The notes below the pieces were generated by a model that was not told the origin of the DNA, ran no database searches, and saw only the letters and a program-made list of their open reading frames with translations. Shown here one piece after another: positions 17,382 to 25,514 of a stretch of DNA of 64,000 bases. A program made the position numbers and the translations under genes. Position 1 is the stretch's first letter. The number at the start of each line of letters is the position of its first letter. The stretch is from contig CAZUEH010000005.1 of NCBI GenBank assembly GCA_964619315.1, positions 1 through 64,000 of the forward strand. The letters are read 5' to 3'. This DNA is from Fimisoma sp964619315 (lineage in GTDB: Bacteria > Bacillota > Clostridia > Peptostreptococcales > Anaerovoracaceae).

Positions 17382-18329
17382 TTGAACGTATATATCCCTT
17401 TTATATGCCTTGCAGTGGGCGCCGCTATAAATTGGAAAGGCCTGCCTGCACCTGTCCTAAAGGCTTTTGACTATTGTACAAATGGTGCGCTGTTACTGTT
17501 GATGCTTGTAATCGGCCTAAATATAGGTGTCAGCGACAAAGTGATGTCCAACTTAGGGAACATCGGTTTTAATTGCATCGTTATTTCCCTTGTGGCCATT
17601 GCTGTAAGCGTCTTTTTCGCATATTTAGCAGAACTTACCATTATGCCTCTAGAAAAAATAAGGCTACAACTAGCAGCTGAAAACAACCGTCTGGATAGCC
17701 AATTGGATTCCAATGGTTCTGGATTTTCACCTCTTGTAATTATTATGCCTTTGTGTATAGCCATAGGTATAGTTTTGGGTTATCTATATATGTCTGATAT
17801 TTCTCCATCCACCTTGAGTCTGACCCTTACCGTGTCTTTGATTTTTCTATACACTGGTGTTGGTGTTAGCGTGGCTTCTAACAAAAGCGTTTTCACTTAT
17901 ATTAAAAAGTTGGGATTCCGAGTTTTGTTTATGCCAATAGCAGTCTTCTTAGGTTGCGTTATTGGAGGATTTTTGAGCGGTCTTTTGCTGGGTGTGCCTG
18001 TTAGTTGGTCCACTCTATCTGCAAGTGGTATGGGGTACTACAGCCTAACCGGTGCATTTCTTACAGAAAACTACGGTATCGAAGCCGGAACCTATGGATT
18101 TATCGTCAATGTTTCTAGAGATGTTTTTACAGTCATGCTTTTGCCTATCTTATCAAAAATAAGCAAAGGCAGCCCCATTGCTTCTGGAGCTGCCGGATGT
18201 ATGGATAGTATGTTAGTTCCTGTGGCTAAAGTAGTAGGACCTGAGCTTGCAATGGTGGCACTTATTAGCGGCACTATTTTAACTTTCTTGGTACCTCTAT
18301 GGCTTCCTGTGGCTCAACTACTGTTTTAA
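17382..18329 (+). CDS. lysO: LysO-family (DUF340) lysine exporter
   Basis: A 315-residue membrane protein of the LysO/YbjE family, which exports L-lysine in E. coli. It has a short N-terminal half with two to three membrane segments and a longer half with about five or six. The GxGYYSLTGAFLTE stretch near residue 211 and the NVSRDVF(T) motif near 246 are typical of the family. The start codon is TTG at 17382, chosen because AGGAGG lies eight bases upstream and no ATG fits. It may protect against lysine or toxic analogues, possibly arising from peptide breakdown. Its stop abuts the end of the convergent MATE gene. Confidence 0.85.
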   Translation: MNVYIPFICLAVGAAINWKGLPAPVLKAFDYCTNGALLLLMLVIGLNIGVSDKVMSNLGNIGFNCIVISLVAIAVSVFFAYLAELTIMPLEKIRLQLAAENNRLDSQLDSNGSGFSPLVIIMPLCIAIGIVLGYLYMSDISPSTLSLTLTVSLIFLYTGVGVSVASNKSVFTYIKKLGFRVLFMPIAVFLGCVIGGFLSGLLLGVPVSWSTLSASGMGYYSLTGAFLTENYGIEAGTYGFIVNVSRDVFTVMLLPILSKISKGSPIASGAAGCMDSMLVPVAKVVGPELAMVALISGTILTFLVPLWLPVAQLLF

Positions 18330-19661
18330 TCAATACCCGTATTGTTTTTTGTATCTTAAAAGCATAGTGACAGCTATTGCCAAGGCTCCGATTTCTGCTG
18401 CTGGCATGGCCCACCAAACTCCGTCTAAGCCTAAGAGTTTAGGCAACAAGATCAATGCGCCAGCTTCTAATACAAATGTTCTAAGTATAGAAATCAAGGC
18501 CGAAACTTTGCCGTTGTTCAAAGCAGTAAAAAATCCTGATGCAAAAACATTGACTCCCGTCGGCAATATGCTCAAAGCAACTATTTTAAATCCATATGCC
18601 ATAAGGTCAGACAACACTGGATCCTTAGAAGCAAATATCCAAACGAGACCCTTGTTGAGGATTTCTGCAAGTACAAACATTACAACAGAAAATATGATTA
18701 TGATCTTCATTGCAATATTGAAGGTCTTTTTTATATTGTCCGAATTTTTCGCTCCATAATTGTAACTAACTACTGGAGCTATTCCTGAAGTGAATCCAAA
18801 AAACATTGCAGTAAATATAAACTGGAGATAGAGTATCGCACTTATTGCGGCCACCCCTTTTTCTCCCACAAAGGCCATCATTTGCAAGTTGAACAATGTG
18901 GTAGTAATGGCACTTGCCAGGTTGGAAACCATTTCCGAAGAACCATTTCCCATCGCCTTTAGAAATTCTTTGCCTCTCCAAACAGGCTTCCCAAAATGTA
19001 TTAAGCTCTTCTTGTTAAAAAAGACTTTGAGAGGAACAAGGCCTCCGATAAACATTCCTGCAACTGATGCCAGTGCCGCACCGGTCATACTCATGTCAAG
19101 GACTCCCACAAATAGGAGGTCCAAAACTATGTTCGTAATTCCTGCTCCAACGGAAAGCCAAAGCCCCATTGACGGTTTATCTGCTGTAACTAAATAACTT
19201 TGAAACAGTACTTGCATAACCCAAATCGGGCCTGCCATAACCATTATTGTTCCGTATTCAACACAATAAGGGAGTAGCTCTTGATCTGCTCCGAGAAGTA
19301 TATAAATTTGTTCGTCCCAAATAAGAAATAGCCCCGCCAAGACAATTATGGTCACAACATTTATTATAACTGTTAATGTCATGAAGCTGTTGGCTTCGTC
19401 GTTCTTTCCCTCGCCTAGCTTTTTACCTATAATCGCATTGCTTCCTGCGGCAAGCATAAATGCCAGCGCCATACATATATTAAGGACTGGGTAAACTATG
19501 TTGATTGCGGAAAGCCCTAAACTTCCTACAAAATTAGACACGACAATACCGTCTACTATACTGTACATTGATATGAAGATCATTCTTACCATTGTTGGTA
19601 CAGTAAAAAGTAGCATAGTTTTCATGGTTATTTCTTTGTTATAAATTAAATTCCCGTCCAC
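18330..19661 (-). CDS. MATE family efflux transporter
   Basis: A multidrug and toxin extrusion family protein of 443 residues with about twelve hydrophobic segments in two homologous halves, normally driven by sodium or protons. The PTMVRMIFISMYSIVDG start of helix 1 is typical of the MATE_like subgroup in Firmicutes. I place the start at GTG 19661 (reading MDGNLIYNKEIT), with AAAGGA six bases upstream. A longer GTG-started frame from 19709 lacks a ribosome site. It converges with lysO with no intergenic space. The substrate is unknown. Confidence 0.87.
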   Translation of the reverse strand: MDGNLIYNKEITMKTMLLFTVPTMVRMIFISMYSIVDGIVVSNFVGSLGLSAINIVYPVLNICMALAFMLAAGSNAIIGKKLGEGKNDEANSFMTLTVIINVVTIIVLAGLFLIWDEQIYILLGADQELLPYCVEYGTIMVMAGPIWVMQVLFQSYLVTADKPSMGLWLSVGAGITNIVLDLLFVGVLDMSMTGAALASVAGMFIGGLVPLKVFFNKKSLIHFGKPVWRGKEFLKAMGNGSSEMVSNLASAITTTLFNLQMMAFVGEKGVAAISAILYLQFIFTAMFFGFTSGIAPVVSYNYGAKNSDNIKKTFNIAMKIIIIFSVVMFVLAEILNKGLVWIFASKDPVLSDLMAYGFKIVALSILPTGVNVFASGFFTALNNGKVSALISILRTFVLEAGALILLPKLLGLDGVWWAMPAAEIGALAIAVTMLLRYKKQYGY

Positions 19662-19775
19662 AAAAAATCCTTTCAATCCCGTGATTCTACTATTATGCCT
19701 TGAATACACCCAAAATTCAACCTCATGTTTTGCTTGCCCCCTGAAAAATAAATTGGGCAGCCCCTCGTTTTATAA

Positions 19776-19804
19776 TTGCAAATCTAACAATTGTGCAATA
19801 TAAT
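19776..19804 (+). promoter_or_regulatory. Threonine aldolase promoter
   Basis: TTGCAA (19776-19781), 17 bases, then a perfect TATAAT (19799-19804), 39 bases before the ATG. Confidence 0.6.
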
Positions 19805-19843
19805 TGTTTTGACAGTTGATTTTAACTCAAGGAGGTTTTATAA

Positions 19844-20866
19844 ATGATTTATTTTAGAAGTGATTACAGTCAAGGTGCACATCCTAAGGTAATGGACGCG
19901 CTTATGGCTACAAACATGGAACATACCGACGGTTATGGAGATGATAAGTTTTCTTTAGAAACTGCTGATATGATCAGAGAAATGATAGGCAAACCTGACG
20001 CTCATATACATTTTATGGCCGGAGGTACTCCTACTAACACTATCACCATAGCTGCTACATTAAAACCTTACGAGGGGGTTATATCTCCTGACTCTGGGCA
20101 TATATATGTACACGAAACTGGTTCAGTAGAAGCCATGGGTCATAGAGTGTTCGCTGCTCCTACAGAGGATGGCAAACTTCGCCCTGCTGATATAGAAAAG
20201 GTTCTTCTTCACCATGAAGATGAGCACACTGTAATTCCTAAGCTTGTTTATATTACTCATCCGACAGAAAACGGAGGCGTTTATACAAGAGCCGAACTAG
20301 AAGCATTGCACCTTTGTTGCAAGAAGCACGACCTTTACTTCTATGTAGATGGTGCGCGCCTTGGCACAGCACTTACTTGGCCGGGCAATGATGTTACCCT
20401 AAAAGATTTGGCTAACATGACTGACGCTTTCTATATAGGCGGCACAAAAATAGGCGCATTGTTTGGGGAAGCATTAGTAATCCTCAATGATAACATAAAT
20501 GATCACTATCGTTACATGGTTAAGCGCGCTTGTGCTCTTTTAGCAAAAGGTAGATTGATTGCAGTTCAAATAAAAGCACTTCTCGAAGGTGGCGAAGATT
20601 CGTTATATTATCAACTTTCACATCATGAAAATCAGCTAGCAATTAAGTTGGCCGCTGGCGTTCAAGAAAAGGGCTACAAACTATGGCTCCCACATCAAAC
20701 AAACCAAGTTTTTGTCATCGTTCCAAATGATAAGATCGCAGAACTTGAAAAAGACTTTTTCTTCTACACTTGGGCTCCTTACAACGAAACAAGTTCAGTA
20801 ATTCGTCTTGTAACTAGCTGGGGTAGCAAAGAATCCGATGTAGACGCAATTTTAGCTGCTCTATAA
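19844..20866 (+). CDS. Threonine aldolase family protein (PLP-dependent)
   Basis: A 340-residue fold-type I PLP enzyme of the low-specificity L-threonine aldolase/beta-eliminating lyase family, cleaving threonine or allo-threonine to glycine and acetaldehyde. Seen: HTDGYGDD near residue 27, the cofactor aspartate in YVDGARLG, and the Schiff-base lysine Lys202 in YIGGTKIGAL. CAAGGAGG precedes the ATG. It is a single gene with its own promoter and terminator. Stereospecificity cannot be told from sequence. It fits an amino-acid-using metabolism with homoserine dehydrogenase next door. Confidence 0.9.
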   Translation: MIYFRSDYSQGAHPKVMDALMATNMEHTDGYGDDKFSLETADMIREMIGKPDAHIHFMAGGTPTNTITIAATLKPYEGVISPDSGHIYVHETGSVEAMGHRVFAAPTEDGKLRPADIEKVLLHHEDEHTVIPKLVYITHPTENGGVYTRAELEALHLCCKKHDLYFYVDGARLGTALTWPGNDVTLKDLANMTDAFYIGGTKIGALFGEALVILNDNINDHYRYMVKRACALLAKGRLIAVQIKALLEGGEDSLYYQLSHHENQLAIKLAAGVQEKGYKLWLPHQTNQVFVIVPNDKIAELEKDFFFYTWAPYNETSSVIRLVTSWGSKESDVDAILAAL

Positions 20867-20882
20867 AATATCAAAAACTGAC

Positions 20883-20917
20883 AATCAGCACCCAAAGGGT
20901 GCTGATTTTATTTTGTT
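20883..20917. terminator. Intrinsic terminator
   Basis: AATCAGCACCC-AAA-GGGTGCTGATT is followed by TTATTTT. It ends the threonine aldolase transcript and could also serve the convergent hom gene. Confidence 0.8.
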
Positions 20918-20925
20918 TCTATGTA

Positions 20926-21969
20926 CTATTCGCCTAAAACTCTAAGTAGGTCTCCAAAAATACCATAAGCCGTCTGCTCTATCTCTGGTTCATGCTCAAA
21001 AATCGATATTTTTTTCATCAGGTCTGTGGTAATTGAAACCACCGAAGTAGTGCTATTGACCGATGCGAGCATATCACCTTTGGGAACCTCTGTCGGTGCC
21101 ACAGTTCCTTTAACCTTGCCGTCTTTGTCTCTAGTGCCACGGCACAAAAGTTTAATTACATTGCCACGCCTCGCTGCTGCTTCTATATCGGCTATGGTTA
21201 TATCCTCAATGCCTTTGCGTTCAATCATATCCGGAGTTATGTTAGCATTCATCAGTACATTGAGCAATGCAGTTGTCTTAGCTGCTGCATCATAACCCTC
21301 TATATCCATCGCCGAATCTGCTTCAATGAAGCCCATCTCTCTCCCTCTGACCATTATCTCTCCATAGTCAGTGCCAGCAGCAAGCTCTTCTAATATAAAA
21401 TTAGTTGTGCTGTTCAGTATCCCTGAAACCTCTGTAACTTCACACATTTGCAAAGTCTTTTCAGCAAGATTGAACACAGGTGTACCATCCATCACTGTCG
21501 TTTCATAAAAGAACTTGGAGCCATTATCTTTGGCCATCTTTTGGAGCTCCGAAAACTTCCATGCTATAGGCCCCTTGTTGGCAGTTATTACATTTTTTCC
21601 GCGTGCAAACGCTGCTTCAATGTGAGAAATCGCTGGTTGCCCGCTAAATATGTTGAGAGGTGTCATTTCAACTAAAACATCATATTCAGCTCTTGTTGCG
21701 ATTTCAATAGCTCCCATGTCTGACAAAAGACCCTTATTTGAGAACTTACCATTCTTTTGCAATTCTTCAAGAATCTCATTTAAATCTATGCCTTCTGGAC
21801 ACAAAAGATTGCCTTTGCTGTTGGTTGCAATCGCAGTAACTATAACTTTGCAGTTGTATTTTTTCTCAATTAAATCCTGCTTCTCTAAAAGAAGTTTGGC
21901 AAAAGCCTGTCCAGCGTTGCCAAAGCCTAACAACGCAAGTCTGATTTTTTTCATCTCGTTTTTATTCAT
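20926..21969 (-). CDS. hom: Homoserine dehydrogenase (short form)
   Basis: About 347 residues. It reduces aspartate semialdehyde to homoserine with NAD(P)H, the branch point to threonine, methionine and isoleucine. The N-terminal dinucleotide motif LLGFGNAGQAF, the ANKGPIAW region, the STTNFIL motif and the substrate-site ADSAMDIEGYDAAAK stretch are present. The protein stops where the usual C-terminal ACT regulatory domain would start, so allosteric control by threonine may be absent. The start is chosen at ATG 21969, which overlaps the stop codon of the upstream gene by eight bases; an ATG at 21954 is also possible. The overlap suggests coupled translation with the HutD-like membrane protein. 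Confidence 0.88.
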   Translation of the reverse strand: MNKNEMKKIRLALLGFGNAGQAFAKLLLEKQDLIEKKYNCKVIVTAIATNSKGNLLCPEGIDLNEILEELQKNGKFSNKGLLSDMGAIEIATRAEYDVLVEMTPLNIFSGQPAISHIEAAFARGKNVITANKGPIAWKFSELQKMAKDNGSKFFYETTVMDGTPVFNLAEKTLQMCEVTEVSGILNSTTNFILEELAAGTDYGEIMVRGREMGFIEADSAMDIEGYDAAAKTTALLNVLMNANITPDMIERKGIEDITIADIEAAARRGNVIKLLCRGTRDKDGKVKGTVAPTEVPKGDMLASVNSTTSVVSITTDLMKKISIFEHEPEIEQTAYGIFGDLLRVLGE

Positions 21970-23041
21970 TAATATTTGTTTTCCCACTGTTTTTATATTT
22001 TTTAAGAACTCTTTCTGTACGCTCATCGTAAGATAATTCATTTTCTCTAATCTTCTGCTCATATGGTGTCAAATCGTCAATGTTTTTAATGTGTTTCCTC
22101 ACTGGTTTTGGTACGACAACCATATACAAAATCGGGGAAACAATTAGAGAATCAAGAATTAGCCATCCCAAAATCAAACTCAAGAATACGCCATCGGAAA
22201 GGCCCACTTGTGCCCATACTAGTCCAATGCCCACAACACCGATTATGAATATTAAAAATGGCAAATAGAATCTTTCTATCTTACGGATTGCCCGGCTTAG
22301 GGCCTCATCGAACCATGTTGTTTTTAGGCTCTTAACTATATATTTTGCCCATCTAAACTGGATATTGGCTAAATACACGCATTTTTTGAAATCGTCAAAT
22401 GTCGCCCTCTCTTCTGGTATTATTTCGGGGCCTAACTGGTCTTCCATATCGCCATAGAATACTTGGGATCGAATTATTGTACCCTCTCCCATTACAGAGT
22501 ATCTTGGGCTTTCTCCTGCTTCGTACTCAAGTGTCAAAAGCTCTCCGGCTTTGATCATTTGGCTTTGGTCATCAAAAGTAACTACACCATATCCATCTTT
22601 GCAAAACAATCCGACAGTTACCAACGGTTTTGTGTTTTTCTCGTCAGCTTCATATGTTTGCTTTTCTTTTTTCGGAAAGATTATATCAAGATATCCTTCA
22701 TTGCCTTTGCGTACCATAAGGTTGTAATCAGTGATTTTGCCAAAGCTTTTGGTTTGCCACGCTCCATCGAATCTATCTTGTTCAAGCTTTGCAAGTCTCG
22801 CTACTCTCTCGCCCTCATGGCTAAGCACTACCTCTCCCTCAAGAACCATGAGTACTCTATCGTAATCAGGCAATTTGGAAAAATTAGCCTCCTCTGCGTC
22901 AATAACAGCTGAACTAAGTCTCCAGACAAAATCTCTGTTCAAATAGGAGCTGCTTTGTGGGAAAATCGCCAGTTCCTTGGTCGTTCCACCCATCCAATCG
23001 CTTGTCTTATAACTTTCTTCTTTGCAAAGGGTATATTTCAT
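21962..23041 (-). CDS. HutD-like protein fused to a two-helix membrane domain
   Basis: A 359-residue protein. Residues 1 to about 190 match the HutD/Ves (DUF886) cupin family: GGTTKELAIFP near 19, WRLSSAVIDAEEANFS, LEGEVVLSHEGE and FDG..TKSFG...DYNLMVRKG. HutD is linked to histidine utilisation, but its biochemical role is unsettled. Residues about 270-325 hold two strong hydrophobic segments, and a charged tail (about 330-359, KIRENELSYDERTERVLKKYK) follows. I do not know this domain pairing in described HutD proteins. It overlaps hom by eight bases and is probably co-transcribed with it. No hut genes are present in the window. The function is unknown. Confidence 0.75.
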   Translation of the reverse strand: MKYTLCKEESYKTSDWMGGTTKELAIFPQSSSYLNRDFVWRLSSAVIDAEEANFSKLPDYDRVLMVLEGEVVLSHEGERVARLAKLEQDRFDGAWQTKSFGKITDYNLMVRKGNEGYLDIIFPKKEKQTYEADEKNTKPLVTVGLFCKDGYGVVTFDDQSQMIKAGELLTLEYEAGESPRYSVMGEGTIIRSQVFYGDMEDQLGPEIIPEERATFDDFKKCVYLANIQFRWAKYIVKSLKTTWFDEALSRAIRKIERFYLPFLIFIIGVVGIGLVWAQVGLSDGVFLSLILGWLILDSLIVSPILYMVVVPKPVRKHIKNIDDLTPYEQKIRENELSYDERTERVLKKYKNSGKTNINE

Positions 23042-23075
23042 TTTGTGTCCTCTGTTCTCTCTTTTTATTACCTAA

Positions 23076-23103
23076 ATTATATCATACTTGAATACTCTGT
23101 CCA
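23076..23103 (-). promoter_or_regulatory. Promoter of HutD-like/hom operon
   Basis: On the minus strand TGGACA (23098-23103), 16 bases, then a perfect TATAAT (23076-23081), 35 bases before the ATG. Confidence 0.65.
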
Positions 23104-23108
23104 ATCCC

Positions 23109-23137
23109 TTGTTTTCTCGCAAAATTTAATATATAAT
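23109..23137 (+). promoter_or_regulatory. Promoter of the E2-like gene
   Basis: TTGTTT (23109-23114), 17 bases, then TATAAT (23132-23137). It is divergent from and adjacent to the HutD-like promoter. Confidence 0.55.
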
Positions 23138-23205
23138 ATGGTGTTGCTTTCTGATTTTTGGGAGGTATATTTATAATTAAAGTGTTAATTTTTAGGGGGA
23201 AATGT

Positions 23206-24078
23206 ATGTATAGAACTGATGGATACCGGGTTCTAACCGATGATCCAATGTATGAAATCGCTGCCTTCATAATGGATAAACGATACGATGCTTGTAACTA
23301 TATTAAGCAGGATATCGACTTAGAGCAGCTTCAAGATTATATAAAAGAATGTCGACGAAAAGGAATTCATATGAGCCATATGGCCATAATTATCGCTGGT
23401 TACATAAGGGTAGTTTCGCAAAATCCTTACCTTAATCGCTTTGTAGTGAATAAGCGAGTTTATGCCCGCAACCATTTTTGTATTTCTTTTGTAACGTTAA
23501 CTAACGATAGACAAAGCAGTACCGTTAGCAAGGTTTACTTTAACCTTGATGACGATATATTTACTGTAAATCAAAAGCTTAATGATATAATAGAGAAATC
23601 GAAAAACACAAGCGAAGAATCCGCTATGGACAAGTTGGCAAAAGGACTTGTTCGAACTCCTGGGCTTCTGGGTCTTGGCGTTTCTTTCTTTAAGTTTTTG
23701 GACAAGTTTTTTACTCTACCCTTTAGCATAGTGGATGCCAGTCCGTTCCATACTTCTTTATTTGTGACCAACTTGGCTTCAATAAGAACTGGAGCTGTAT
23801 ATCATCATGTCTATCAGTTCGGCACAACTGGAGTGTTTGTGTCCATGGGTCAACCAATTAAGAAACTCTTTAAGAATGGGGAACTTATTGAGGAACATAA
23901 GGTTATGGAATTGGGAATAACTACAGATGAGAGAATTGCCGATGGCCATTATTACACTAAATGCTTCAAGGAATTAAAGAAATATTATAAAAACCCTGCC
24001 TTGTTAGAAAGTCGCCCTACATCAATTGTAAGAGACCCTGATATAAAAAAGAAGAATCCAAAGTTTATAGCAAAATAG
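23206..24078 (+). CDS. Stand-alone 2-oxoacid dehydrogenase E2-fold acyltransferase-like protein
   Basis: A 290-residue protein resembling the trimeric catalytic domain of lipoamide acyltransferases (E2, chloramphenicol-acetyltransferase fold), with no lipoyl or subunit-binding domain. The C-terminal catalytic signature, normally DHRxxDG, reads DERIADG at residues 241-247, so the catalytic histidine is a glutamate. The start is ATG 23206 with AGGGGGA upstream; a longer TTG frame contains that ribosome site and is rejected. Twelve bases separate it from the C-GCAxxG-C-C gene, probably in one operon. Enzymatic activity of the usual kind seems unlikely; a binding or altered-acyl role is inference. 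Confidence 0.7.
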   Translation: MYRTDGYRVLTDDPMYEIAAFIMDKRYDACNYIKQDIDLEQLQDYIKECRRKGIHMSHMAIIIAGYIRVVSQNPYLNRFVVNKRVYARNHFCISFVTLTNDRQSSTVSKVYFNLDDDIFTVNQKLNDIIEKSKNTSEESAMDKLAKGLVRTPGLLGLGVSFFKFLDKFFTLPFSIVDASPFHTSLFVTNLASIRTGAVYHHVYQFGTTGVFVSMGQPIKKLFKNGELIEEHKVMELGITTDERIADGHYYTKCFKELKKYYKNPALLESRPTSIVRDPDIKKKNPKFIAK

Positions 24079-24089
24079 GAGTAATTTAT

Positions 24090-24500
24090 ATGAATAGAAA
24101 AGAACAAGCCGTTATGCTACACAAAAATGGGTTTAATTGCGCCCAATCTGTAGCCTGTTCCTTTTGTAACATTATGGGAACAAACCCTGAAGAAGTTTTT
24201 AGATTAGCTGAGCCTTTTGGTCTTGGAATGGGATCCATGGGAACTTGCGGAGCAGTAACAGCAATGGCCCTCGTCACTGGAATGAAACTCAGTGATGGCA
24301 ATTTGGACAACCCTAAAACAAAACGTGATTGCTACGCTATGATGCAAAAGCTTACCGAAGAGTTTATAAACAAAAATTCATCTATCATATGTCGTGAACT
24401 TAAAGGTGTTGGCACCGGAGAAGTTCTTAGAGATTGCAATGGATGTATAGAAGATGCCGTAGAGTTGTTAGACAAACACTTGTTAGGTATAGAAGATTAA
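24090..24500 (+). CDS. C-GCAxxG-C-C family protein
   Basis: A 136-residue member of the C_GCAxxG_C_C family (small, probably redox-active or iron-sulfur-related proteins of anaerobes). Conserved cysteines appear in GFNCAQSV near residue 13, the GTCGAVTAM motif near 51, and in the C-terminal CYAMMQ, CREL and DCNGCIEDA segments. AGGAGT precedes the ATG. It is transcribed with the E2-like gene and converges on a cysteine-rich ferredoxin-thioredoxin-reductase-like gene. The function of the family is not established. Confidence 0.87.
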   Translation: MNRKEQAVMLHKNGFNCAQSVACSFCNIMGTNPEEVFRLAEPFGLGMGSMGTCGAVTAMALVTGMKLSDGNLDNPKTKRDCYAMMQKLTEEFINKNSSIICRELKGVGTGEVLRDCNGCIEDAVELLDKHLLGIED

Positions 24501-24504
24501 ACTA

Positions 24505-24549
24505 AAAGAGGGATAAATGTTTTTCTAAAAGCATTTATCCCTCTTCTTT
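24505..24549. terminator. Intrinsic terminator
   Basis: A 13-bp stem (AGAGGGATAAATG with its complement) is followed by CTTCTTTAATT, between two convergent cysteine-rich protein genes. Confidence 0.8.
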
Positions 24550-24554
24550 AATTC

Positions 24555-24752
24555 TTATTTACTCTTGTAATAAAGCATGCAGTGACAATATCCTTCATAG
24601 TCAGGATCTGCAATTTGATCTTTGAACTCCTTGCAAATACACTTGGTTTCTTCTATCCTTTGCACTCGGCAAGGACAATATCCACCAGTCTTTTTAAGTC
24701 CCTCTCTTATTCTATCTACGATTTCTTGGTTCTCATTTAATCTTACAGCCAT
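24555..24752 (-). CDS. Ferredoxin-thioredoxin reductase catalytic-domain-like protein
   Basis: A 65-residue protein with three CxC pairs (CPC, CIC, CHC) spaced as in the catalytic beta subunit of ferredoxin-thioredoxin reductase, whose cysteines bind a [4Fe-4S] cluster next to a redox disulfide. Stand-alone versions occur in anaerobes and archaea and are thought to pass electrons to thioredoxin-like partners. The start is ATG 24752 with AGGAGG upstream; longer frames reach no better site. No ferredoxin or thioredoxin gene is adjacent. The short length is normal for this type. Confidence 0.75.
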   Translation of the reverse strand: MAVRLNENQEIVDRIREGLKKTGGYCPCRVQRIEETKCICKEFKDQIADPDYEGYCHCMLYYKSK

Positions 24753-24809
24753 GATATTGTACCTCCTCATTACATATATATACCTCAAAGATAGGAATAA
24801 TAACATATA

Positions 24810-25514
24810 TCAGCCGCCTAAATAAGCTTTCTTGATTATATTGCTGTCTTTTAACTCTTTTCCTGTGCCAGACAGTGCGACTTTGCCAGATTCGATTACG
24901 TAAGCTCTATCAGAAATATCTAAAGCCATCTCTGCATTTTGCTCTACCAAAAGAATGGTAGTTCCTGCTTTGTGAAGTTCCTTAATTATTTCAAATATCT
25001 GTTCAACCAAGAGGGGCGCAAGTCCCATTGAAGGTTCATCAAGCATAAGCAGCTTAGGATGACTCATCAGTGCTCTACCCATAGCCAACATCTGTTGCTC
25101 TCCACCCGAAAGTGTTCCAGCCACTTGGTCTTTTCTTTCCTTAAGTCTAGGAAATTTTTCAAAAACATCTTCTATGTCTTCTTTGTTAATTTTTTTGTTT
25201 ATATAGGAACCCATCTCAAGGTTTTCCATAACGGACATTTTGAGGAATATGCGTCTTCCCTCAGGTACATGTGCAAGGCCTCTCTCTACTAATTTGTACG
25301 AGTCAATTTTGCTTATATCCTCGCCCATAAATGTTACGCCGCCTGTTTTGCTTCTTAGAAGGCCAGATATGGTCTTTAGAGTGGTAGATTTGCCTGCTCC
25401 ATTGGCACCAATAAGTGAAACGGTTTCTCCTTCGTTTACTTCAAAGGACACCCCTTGAAGCGCATGGATTTTGCCGTAATATACATTAAGATCATCAACC
25501 TTTAACATACACAT
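24810..25514 (-). CDS. livF: Branched-chain amino acid ABC transporter ATPase LivF
   Basis: A 234-residue ABC ATPase, last gene of a five-gene branched-chain amino acid uptake operon. Walker A GANGAGKST near residue 36, the LSGGEQQMLAMGRAL signature, Walker B LLMLDEPSMGLAP and the switch LLVEQN are all present; the final motif with EQN is characteristic of LivF. The start overlaps the livG stop (TAATG), indicating coupled translation. The pair LivF/LivG powers import through LivHM. Confidence 0.95.
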   Translation of the reverse strand: MCMLKVDDLNVYYGKIHALQGVSFEVNEGETVSLIGANGAGKSTTLKTISGLLRSKTGGVTFMGEDISKIDSYKLVERGLAHVPEGRRIFLKMSVMENLEMGSYINKKINKEDIEDVFEKFPRLKERKDQVAGTLSGGEQQMLAMGRALMSHPKLLMLDEPSMGLAPLLVEQIFEIIKELHKAGTTILLVEQNAEMALDISDRAYVIESGKVALSGTGKELKDSNIIKKAYLGG

